Assembly (NCBI GenBank): GCA_903895695.1
Contig: CAITUY010000160.1
Location: 31,003 to 95,002 of the forward strand
Length of the DNA: 64,000 nt
From: an uncultured bacterium
Lineage (GTDB): Bacteria > Verrucomicrobiota > Kiritimatiellia > CAIKKV01 > CAITUY01
Reading direction: 5' to 3'
Shown: piece after piece, positions 43,701 through 50,252 of the stretch
Numbering within the stretch: the stretch's first letter is position 1
Layout: every line of letters starts with the position of its first letter
Translations under genes and position numbers: made by a program
Notes under the pieces: model-generated
Told to the model about the DNA's origin: nothing
The model's database searches: none
The model's input: the letters and a program-made list of their open reading frames with translations, nothing else

Positions 43701-45451
43701 CTAAAGAGCGCCTTGCCGCCGGTTGTCAAGACTCCGCCCGCGCCGACGTTGCACGGGAAGAAATTCCAATCGCGCCACGCGTCTGGCTTCGACGGGAATG
43801 GCTCTCCCGCTTTCAGCATGGCGGACAGGCCGGTGTCTTTCAAAACCTCGTTGCCGATCATCACAACTGCGCCGGCCTTGATCCGATCCTGCACGGCCTG
43901 CTTCGACTTGGCCGTCAGGTCCTTCCACAGAATCTTGGCGCCAAAAACGATGACATCGTATTGGGCTTCTCCGCACAGCGTCTTTTCGAGCGCCTCAAAA
44001 TAGGGCTTACCATCGACCCCTTCGCCGGTTTCCTCCGAAATGGGCGGGATAAACCCGATAAATCCCCAGCTTCCCTGCTTGAGGACCGGAACCTCGTAGT
44101 CCATGGACAGCCGCTGGGCCAGTTCGATAATGGTCCGGACATGTATGCAGTCCTGGATGAAAAGAACCTTGGGTTTTCCGCCGGCGTAGGGCTTGAACCA
44201 CTCGACGTGCGGAGTGACCACCGCCTCTGAAGGCTTGAACGGGAAGAAGTCCTTGCTCTTGGCTCCTTCATTGCGCCGCTCGAGCGGCTTGTACGCGTAT
44301 TCGCCCCGATCGGCGGGAGCGCCCACAGTCAGAACGCGCTCGAAGGAATCAACGCCCCCATCGCTTTCCAGGCTGGCCCGCAGGACGTACCGGCCTTCCG
44401 TCAGGGCGGGTAGCGCAAACGGAAGCGCCTGGACACCTTCCTTGGGCGAGAGCTTCAAAGATTTGGCTTCCACCTTGGACCAGTTGGTGTCGGACACCTT
44501 CCGGTACTCGACGGTGAGCTTGATCTCCTTGGCGATTCCCGAAGCAATGTCCAGCGCGATCCGTTGGTCGCCGGGCTTGGCGTCTTCCGGCAGGTTGAAA
44601 CGGAAGGCGGCATAGCGGTTGGCGTGGTCGAGGCCCTTCAGGCCGGCGAAGGGAATCACGGTGACGGCGGTCTGGAAACTTTCGCCGTTCTTGATGCGGG
44701 CTGGCGCGTAGCGCCATTCCATATTCGCGCTATCGCCGCCCAGCCAAACCAGCGTGGCAAAAAGATTTGTATAGTCGAGCACGCAGGCGGCCCCGCTGCC
44801 TTCCGACTGGCTGACGATACCTTCCCAACCGCGTGCCGGCTGCAGTTCCCAATAGTTGCCAGGGTGCGACGCGAACTCCTTCGTGGCAATGCCCTGCGGC
44901 GAGCTCCAGAAGTAAACGGCGTTTTTCCCCTTGGGATAGAAGCCGTTGTGGCACGATAAACGAAATGTGAATGTCCCCATGCTTTCGAAGAGGTTGTGAA
45001 CCTCGTAGCCGGTGGTGAAAAGACGCTCGCCGGCGTTCAGCTCAACCGTCTTACGGACGGCGATAAAGTTCCACTCCCCCGAGCCGCGCGCCTCCAGGAG
45101 GACTTTTGCCCGCTTGGCGGTCTGTTCAAGGATTTGAAAGGTGTATGGCTTCCGGCTGAAGCATTGGTCATCGAACTGCTTGTTCCAGTCCATGTCATCA
45201 AATAGGTTCACGACAAAGTCATCCCGCCAGCCGGCGTCCGACTTCACGGCGATGCCGGTGCACTGTCCACCCAAGTCCGGGTCGAGCGTCACACGGAGAT
45301 ATTCGTTTTCCAGGAGCAGACGCGTCTTCCCGTCAGCGCCCTTCGACGTTTCCACCTGGCACCCGCCGAAGGCCGTGTGCGCGGCAACCAAACCCGCCGC
45401 CGCCATCCCGGCGACCGAAAGTCGCATGCCCGTTGATTGCGCTGTTCTCAT
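40763..45451 (-). CDS. Very large secreted GH42-like (beta-galactosidase-type) protein
   Basis: AAGGAG stands upstream of the ATG, and a signal peptide ends near TAFGG (about residue 30). The 1562-aa protein begins with a beta-sandwich half (about 30-380), then a Rossmann-like segment (about 425-600, VLFIQDCIH) and beta-sandwich domains (about 620-810). A GH42-type barrel (about 820-1150) follows, with NVGDE (Glu925, possible acid/base), the CFCPLC cluster (938-943), LNAEWATDF and FFFEGQF (Glu1090, possible nucleophile). A trimerisation-like glutamine-amidotransferase fold (about 1180-1400, VAAGGSVVADG) and a beta C-terminus complete it. GH42 enzymes remove beta-galactose or arabinose. The catalytic residues are inferred from alignment by eye. 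Confidence 0.68.
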   Translation of the reverse strand: MRTAQSTGMRLSVAGMAAAGLVAAHTAFGGCQVETSKGADGKTRLLLENEYLRVTLDPDLGGQCTGIAVKSDAGWRDDFVVNLFDDMDWNKQFDDQCFSRKPYTFQILEQTAKRAKVLLEARGSGEWNFIAVRKTVELNAGERLFTTGYEVHNLFESMGTFTFRLSCHNGFYPKGKNAVYFWSSPQGIATKEFASHPGNYWELQPARGWEGIVSQSEGSGAACVLDYTNLFATLVWLGGDSANMEWRYAPARIKNGESFQTAVTVIPFAGLKGLDHANRYAAFRFNLPEDAKPGDQRIALDIASGIAKEIKLTVEYRKVSDTNWSKVEAKSLKLSPKEGVQALPFALPALTEGRYVLRASLESDGGVDSFERVLTVGAPADRGEYAYKPLERRNEGAKSKDFFPFKPSEAVVTPHVEWFKPYAGGKPKVLFIQDCIHVRTIIELAQRLSMDYEVPVLKQGSWGFIGFIPPISEETGEGVDGKPYFEALEKTLCGEAQYDVIVFGAKILWKDLTAKSKQAVQDRIKAGAVVMIGNEVLKDTGLSAMLKAGEPFPSKPDAWRDWNFFPCNVGAGGVLTTGGKALFSHEFIRGLLWAAKMAPKTVVEFAPTKARVDRADLHGQGIALNVNSPVAGKLTIETVFTDGTLTFDDHTAWQGSQLVDVKPGENAIVLAVTNLPVGAYTVGAIVKQGTSVLNSAIRKIEVTDPLAIAVVTVDKDVCRSSDPVVGTASLTNSGTAEATNLACVVEFADNWGRLLAKSSQSVQVAPGQTVKVPFTFLQPQPLSVIHAVTVRLLQGQDVVATTNLEVTFPEQAYRDDDYLAFTWPGCDGSVWGGWTKYGSPILRDACGFNLEMTYSGKDSTGRNVKYYSFGLLGEAYNDWQNCKERGIRKNCFNDPAVQARFGKDAEKRAAEGARYGWFALNVGDEVSLTHWECPSEICFCPLCKAGFSEWIKAKYPGLEALNAEWATDFKDWSQVAPMIESEAKDRANLAPWSDYRTYMQDVYTGFFRKMRAASVDKTPGARFSVCGVQPGHPYSGYDWWKLRDVFDFVMPYFSTASLRSFNDHGKYGRYTGYRITPEQQRKDCWSFFFEGQFVFSYFVAELPLLPDYTISHLYADPIRENSDRFERGIGKLFIRTQRQSDRIAIHLSQSSINVNYMLQYREGAAKNFLRFYRTEVASLECVLKDLGYDPLYVSNEEIETGKLTPDRFRMLILPLSTALSSKEAENIRQYVAAGGSVVADGLTGLYDEHGKPSANGKGSLDDLFGIERTQGASDRLAYQPCKFDGSPQEAMLIVESGVSPKGSTPVLNMAGKIESKVNGFVLAEPARAGSAAFLKTSGKGRTVYLAFASEYFSNPALSPVLAPIFKKVFDAAGVPEPEIKVQNADGHPALCQVLRHRYGDSPALFVGFLERDGLPVDGKPRQVTLPGEFHVYDLLKGGLVKAGSSFEFTPIPGLGNLYAALPYAVQGLEAACPAKAKVGESLPFTLTVAVSGGKPGYHVLRRVVVNPEGKEEPCYSANLEAPDGVCTGRLDLALNAMPGRWTLKARDVLTGNETQRSFEVAR

Positions 45452-45546
45452 CTAACTCTCCTTGTCGTTCCCGTCTTCGTGCTGCGCTACCGGCTTCACG
45501 GCACCGCGTCCCAATTCAGTGACGCCGGGACGCACAAGAAGAGGCA

Positions 45547-46494
45547 CTAGACCAACGCCATCTCCGCCGTTCTGCCCTCTGCCGCCAGCGCGATGTTCTT
45601 CAATGCCGCCGCGGCCATGCGCTCGCAGGCCTCACGCGTGCCACTGCCGATGTGCGGGGTCATGACGATGCCGGCCAGGGATCGCAGATCTTTTTCCGGA
45701 TGCTGCGGCACGTAAGGCTCGGTCTTGAACACATCAAGCGCCGCCCCGGCGATAAGGCCGGCTGCCAAGGCGTCGTAAAGGGCCTTTTCGTCCAGGACGC
45801 CGCCACGCGCCGTGTTGATGAGGATTGCGGATGGCTTCATCAGGCTCAACCTGTCGCAGTTTATGAAATCCCGGGTGCTGAAGATTTCCGGGAGATGAAC
45901 GGAAACAAAATCGGCATCTTTGACGGCAGCGGCAAAGTCGTGAGTGAATGCATCGATCGCACTGGTGTCCTGGGGCTTCTTCACGTCGAAACCAGCGATC
46001 TTCATCCCGAAGCCGCATTTTGCAATCCTGGCGACTCTGCGTCCGATCTCCCCGCACCCGATGATCGCCAGTGTCTTTCCTGAGAGCTCCGTCCCCAGAC
46101 GAAACTTCCACACCCCGCCCCGGTTGTCGGCGGAACAGGACGCAATGTGCCGTGCAGCGGCCAGCATCAGTCCGATGGCGCATTCCGCCACGGAATCGTC
46201 GAGGACTCCCGGCGTATTGCAGCACAGGATTCCCCTGGATCTGGCCCGTACCTTGTCCACCCCGTCATGCCCCACGCCGAAGCGCGCGATAACGCCGCCC
46301 GCCGGGATAGCATCGTAAAGCTCATTGCAGTAACGAGTAACGCCAATGATTGCGAAGCGTGCGCCTGTTTCCCGCACTCTCGCAGCCAACCCGACTTCAT
46401 CCGAGGGTGCGGGAATACATTCGAAGCCGCCCGCATTCTTGAAGACAGAGGCGGCCTTGTTGTACTCCAAATCCGTCACGACCACTTTGATCAT
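45547..46494 (-). CDS. D-2-hydroxyacid dehydrogenase (phosphoglycerate dehydrogenase-like)
   Basis: The 315-aa product has the NAD-binding loop IGCGEIGRRVA (about 145-155) and the family triad: Arg230 in NTARGG, Glu259 in DVFKTEP and His281 in MTPHIGSG. It is a single-chain form without a serine-sensing ACT domain. Such enzymes oxidise or reduce D-2-hydroxy acids. Inside a saccharide cluster, a role in sugar-acid or hydroxypyruvate metabolism is more likely than serine biosynthesis, though the latter cannot be excluded. It is followed by a 95-base gap to the GH42-like gene and preceded by the CBM9 lipoprotein gene on the same strand. Confidence 0.88.
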   Translation of the reverse strand: MIKVVVTDLEYNKAASVFKNAGGFECIPAPSDEVGLAARVRETGARFAIIGVTRYCNELYDAIPAGGVIARFGVGHDGVDKVRARSRGILCCNTPGVLDDSVAECAIGLMLAAARHIASCSADNRGGVWKFRLGTELSGKTLAIIGCGEIGRRVARIAKCGFGMKIAGFDVKKPQDTSAIDAFTHDFAAAVKDADFVSVHLPEIFSTRDFINCDRLSLMKPSAILINTARGGVLDEKALYDALAAGLIAGAALDVFKTEPYVPQHPEKDLRSLAGIVMTPHIGSGTREACERMAAAALKNIALAAEGRTAEMALV

Positions 46495-46507
46495 CTGAGC
46501 GACATCC

Positions 46508-47521
46508 TCATTTCTTCACTGTGTCGTCCTTGGGCTGGGGTCCTTCCAGTTCCATGACGCCCATATTCCAGATGTTATGCCCCCACCCGAGCAAAGGCTG
46601 GTAGGCGTACGGGGTGAAGGTCTTGCCGTCCCGATCCAGACGCGCCAGCATGAAGTCCAGTCTATGGCCGGCCTGCGGCGCGGCGCGCGAATAGCCGGGC
46701 AGTTCCGAGAACGGCACGGCAACCTCGATCGTGTAGCCCTGGTCCACGTCATCCTGCTTGTTCAGCGTTCCGCGAACCTGGATCCCGTACTTCAGCCCCT
46801 TCATGTCCTGCGACCGGTCCAGAATGGCGCCCCACAGGTCGGCCTGCTTACAATCGACGGAATCGAAGATGTCCCCGCCCGGGCTGACAACCAGTTCCCA
46901 GTATGTCCGAAACCGGAACTCCGGCAGAATGAACATTTCCACGCAATCGTCGGCGTAGACGGCGTCATCGCGATCCCGTTTTGGCGCCACGATATCGCGG
47001 TCGGCACAGTCGAACGCGAAATAGAGATAGGTCTCGTCCCACAGGATTTTCCAGGTAGTCGCCGGGCTGGACAGCTTTTCCCGGCTGTTGAAACGGTAGA
47101 GGCCCGTGAACGTCACGGCATTGGTCCACGCCGGATCGTCCAGCTTTCCGTCAATCGTGATCGGCGCGGCGGCATGAGGCACCTTGACCAGCGGAGGAGT
47201 TGGCCAGTTGGTTCCGGCCTCAGCCAGTTGGGTGGCGTAGGTGATATTCCCCACGGCATCTTCAAACTCCTTCTTCGGTGCTTCTCTTTCGACTTCCATG
47301 GTGTGAAGCCACCGGGCGACCTCATCGCTGTTCAGGCGGTTCGCGTATTCGCGGCCCGGCGTATCCCACGCGGCGGCCTTGGCCACCCGGGCGCGCGCCG
47401 CCAGATCGCGGTGCGCCTGGGTCACGGGCTCGTAAACCACTTTTGACGGCGGCAGGGTGGTTCGGCAGCCGTAGAGCAGGATGGCCGCAAATCCAATAAA
47501 CACATTGAACTTCTTATTCAT
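46508..47521 (-). CDS. Lipoprotein with CBM9-like carbohydrate-binding domain
   Basis: The start is ATG 47521, overlapping the GH2 gene's stop by 8 bases and preceded by GGGGGAGGG. It gives MNKKFNVFIG and the lipobox LLYGC (Cys19). The 337-aa protein has a helical linker (about 25-90) and a CBM9-type domain (about 115-335) with IDGKLDDPAW, the CBM9 opening also seen in two DUF4838 neighbours. It should be anchored to the outer membrane or to the inner membrane facing the periplasm. A role in holding cell-wall or xylan fragments near the degradation machinery is plausible. It is a small, simple binding protein, unlike the enzymes around it. Confidence 0.8.
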   Translation of the reverse strand: MNKKFNVFIGFAAILLYGCRTTLPPSKVVYEPVTQAHRDLAARARVAKAAAWDTPGREYANRLNSDEVARWLHTMEVEREAPKKEFEDAVGNITYATQLAEAGTNWPTPPLVKVPHAAAPITIDGKLDDPAWTNAVTFTGLYRFNSREKLSSPATTWKILWDETYLYFAFDCADRDIVAPKRDRDDAVYADDCVEMFILPEFRFRTYWELVVSPGGDIFDSVDCKQADLWGAILDRSQDMKGLKYGIQVRGTLNKQDDVDQGYTIEVAVPFSELPGYSRAAPQAGHRLDFMLARLDRDGKTFTPYAYQPLLGWGHNIWNMGVMELEGPQPKDDTVKK

Positions 47522-50252
47522 GCACATTCCCTCCCCCGGCGGCTTCCAGATGCCATAGCTGGTACGCGGGTTCCATCCGCTCACGCTGCAATACTCGCGC
47601 GCCATCCAGCGGATACCAACCGTAGACGTCCAGCAGTTTGTCGCTGCTCTTGTTGACCAACCGATAACAGGCGTCGCCCACCAGTTCCAAGCGCCACACC
47701 TGCGTGCTCTTCCCGGCTTCGCAGGGCTCCAGGATCGCCGGCGTGCCGTTGGTCGCGCTTGTCACCGCCAGCGCCATCCCATTCTTTGCGCCGGTCAGGG
47801 TTACTTCGTTTTCGCCTACATTCCGCAACGTCCATTTCTCCGCGGCCGGTTCCGCGCCGGCATCGTTAACGAGGGTTGTGCTCCACCACGTACCCTTGAC
47901 TGGCGGGCGCCCGAGCTTCGGGTCCGTATCCTTCCGGGGGCGCATCTCCTCACTTACGTCGTTCAGCGGTATTGCGCCGTCATTCCCCACCGTCTCTTTC
48001 AGGGTGGCAGGCTTGCCGTTGAAAAGAAACACCAGCCGATACAATCCATCCGGCACGGTGGCGGGCAAACGATCCACGATCTTGAACGCCACCGCGTCTT
48101 CAACGAACCGCTGCCGGCCGGCCTTATACGACTCCATCACCAGGAAGACGTCGCCGGGCGCCGCTGGGCAGGTGAACCCGATATCTATTTTGCGAAACTC
48201 GCCCGGCGGTATCTGTTGGACGGATTCGCCTTTCTCCAACACGGCGCCGTCCCGCGCGCCCTGCCGGAGTTGCCAGCGGACCGTGACCGGTTCATCGGTG
48301 AACTCGTCATTAAAGACGGCCAGCGTACGCGTCACGCGCGTTCCGGCCACCCAGCACGGCTTCACGGTCGGCCACTCGCCCCGGGTATTGCTCCGTGCAT
48401 TGAGCCAGTCGAACTCAACATCGCAGACAGCCAAGGGGTGATAGCACTGCTGCATGAGCCGAATCAAAGGATAATTCCAGGGATCCGCCAGCGCCGGCGG
48501 GATGTCCAGGTCGCCTTTCCAAACGCCCGTCACCTTCTTTTCCAGGACCAAGGTCTCGGGTCCTTCGCCCGGAACATAGTTAGGCCAGGCGTTGTTCAGA
48601 ATATAGTTCCGCAGGTCCGCATTACCCTTGAGCCGGCGAATGCGGATGCCTGTCCCCATCCAGGCGAAACCCGCTTTCGTATTGTCATACGGCCAGACGG
48701 CCTCGGTCTCGCCATACGGCTTGTCCTCGCGGGGCGTGCCGCCGATTAGCGGCAGTCCGGGCATGCCGCCGACATAGTGCTGCATGAGAATACAGTAAGG
48801 GTCGAGCTCCTTGCTCTGGTTGGTTCCGAGCGAGAAATCGGCGCCGTCCCCGATGACCGGTCGCGTGTTGTCCACGGCCAGGATGGCCTTCGACGTTTCG
48901 AGCAGAGGCGCCGCCCACTCGTTGGCGGCGCTCCAGATGACGATCGCGGGGTGGTTGCGATCCCGGAGCACGAGCTCGCGATCCATGGCGATCATGTTGG
49001 CGCGGCCGGCATGGAAGTCTTCCGCGTCTCCCGAACCACGCAATGGCGATTCGTCCACCAGCATCAATCCCTTTTCGTCGCACACGTCCAGCATGTAAGG
49101 CGTCGCGGGAATCTGGTGGATGCGCATGACGTTGAAGTTCAGGCGCATCAGGTTGTCAACCGCCCGGGGCCAGCCCGGATTGGCGGCCGTTGGCGGACCG
49201 AACCCCGCCTTCACGCCATAGCCATCCGTGCCGAAGTTGGCCTCCTGCTGGTTATCGCCCCGCAGATTGCACCGGACGCCGTTCAGCTCGTAGTGGTTCC
49301 CCCGGGCCTGGAACTGACGGAACCCGAACCGCTGGCGGCATTCGTGTACGATCTTGCCGTCTTCCTTCAAAGCCACTTTCAGAATGTGCAGTTGCGCCTG
49401 GTAGTCCTGCCGATAGGGAACGTTCGGCCACCAGTAACTCGCGGTGCCGGCATCCCATGCCACCTGGCCCAAGTCCACAGTCCGGGCTTCGCCCGGCGCA
49501 AGTTCCACGCGGGAGTCGGGAATCCGGGGATAGGCGAACTTCGACTCATTCCACGATGACAGCTCCGATTCGATCACCGCCGTCACGGCGCGGTCGCCGG
49601 CGTTGCTCACCGCAACCTGCGCATGGAAGATATTCGGCGCCAAGTGCGTTCGAATCCAGACATCCCCGAGATGCACTCGCGGGAGAATCTCCAGCGCCAC
49701 GCCGCGAAGGATGCCTTCCGCGACACCCGGATACCAGTCGGCCCCTTGCGGAACCGTGTACTTGCCGTTCACCATGAACTTCCGACGGCCCCTGACCGCG
49801 ACCTGGACGTGCAGCGTCCCTCCGGGCACGGCGAACGCCGACACGTCGGCCGTGAACGGCAACCAGCCGTTCACGTGCGACGCCACGCAGGCGAGGTGCG
49901 CATCGTCCGGGCCCGCGAACACCTCGGCGCCGAAGTTAACCGCCGCGAAGGCCAGCCGCACCAGTCGCCCCTCGGCCTCGCGGGGAATGGGAATCTGCGC
50001 GCGATACGTGCCGGCGTCACAGGTGTAGCCCTGCGCGCGCCAGCCGCCGGCCGGCACCTGGATTGACTTCCAGTCGCCCCCCTCGGGCTTAAACTCCCAT
50101 TTGACACCTGCGCCACTTGAAATGTCCATAGTCCTGTTTTCCGCCTGAAACGCGTTACACTGATTCACACTGACCCAAAATATGACCGCCGCCCCTGCGC
50201 ACGTGACAGCCGCCATCGAGGCCCTGCCGACTCCACCCTTCGAATTCCTCAT
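47514..50252 (-). CDS. Secreted GH2 beta-glycosidase-like protein with C-terminal ricin-like domain
   Basis: The ATG overlaps the TGA of the DUF4838 gene upstream (ATGA). An N-terminal hydrophobic stretch (about 10-30) is likely a signal peptide. The 912-aa protein has the GH2 plan: a jelly-roll N-domain, an immunoglobulin domain, then a barrel with FQARGNHYELNGVRCNLRGDN-type sequence, RDRNHPAIVIW and SAANEW, where Glu445 is the probable acid/base. The nucleophile was not assigned. A ricin-B-like tail (about 850-905, QVWRLELVGDACYRLVN) may bind sugar. Members cleave beta-galactosides, -mannosides or -glucuronides. It is co-transcribed with the CBM9 lipoprotein and the DUF4838 proteins. Confidence 0.78.
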   Translation of the reverse strand: MRNSKGGVGRASMAAVTCAGAAVIFWVSVNQCNAFQAENRTMDISSGAGVKWEFKPEGGDWKSIQVPAGGWRAQGYTCDAGTYRAQIPIPREAEGRLVRLAFAAVNFGAEVFAGPDDAHLACVASHVNGWLPFTADVSAFAVPGGTLHVQVAVRGRRKFMVNGKYTVPQGADWYPGVAEGILRGVALEILPRVHLGDVWIRTHLAPNIFHAQVAVSNAGDRAVTAVIESELSSWNESKFAYPRIPDSRVELAPGEARTVDLGQVAWDAGTASYWWPNVPYRQDYQAQLHILKVALKEDGKIVHECRQRFGFRQFQARGNHYELNGVRCNLRGDNQQEANFGTDGYGVKAGFGPPTAANPGWPRAVDNLMRLNFNVMRIHQIPATPYMLDVCDEKGLMLVDESPLRGSGDAEDFHAGRANMIAMDRELVLRDRNHPAIVIWSAANEWAAPLLETSKAILAVDNTRPVIGDGADFSLGTNQSKELDPYCILMQHYVGGMPGLPLIGGTPREDKPYGETEAVWPYDNTKAGFAWMGTGIRIRRLKGNADLRNYILNNAWPNYVPGEGPETLVLEKKVTGVWKGDLDIPPALADPWNYPLIRLMQQCYHPLAVCDVEFDWLNARSNTRGEWPTVKPCWVAGTRVTRTLAVFNDEFTDEPVTVRWQLRQGARDGAVLEKGESVQQIPPGEFRKIDIGFTCPAAPGDVFLVMESYKAGRQRFVEDAVAFKIVDRLPATVPDGLYRLVFLFNGKPATLKETVGNDGAIPLNDVSEEMRPRKDTDPKLGRPPVKGTWWSTTLVNDAGAEPAAEKWTLRNVGENEVTLTGAKNGMALAVTSATNGTPAILEPCEAGKSTQVWRLELVGDACYRLVNKSSDKLLDVYGWYPLDGARVLQRERMEPAYQLWHLEAAGGGNVHE

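Noticed and set aside
42356..44230. Plus-strand 624-codon frame
   Set aside because: Antisense shadow of the GH42-like gene; the arginine- and histidine-rich composition is typical of reverse-complement frames.
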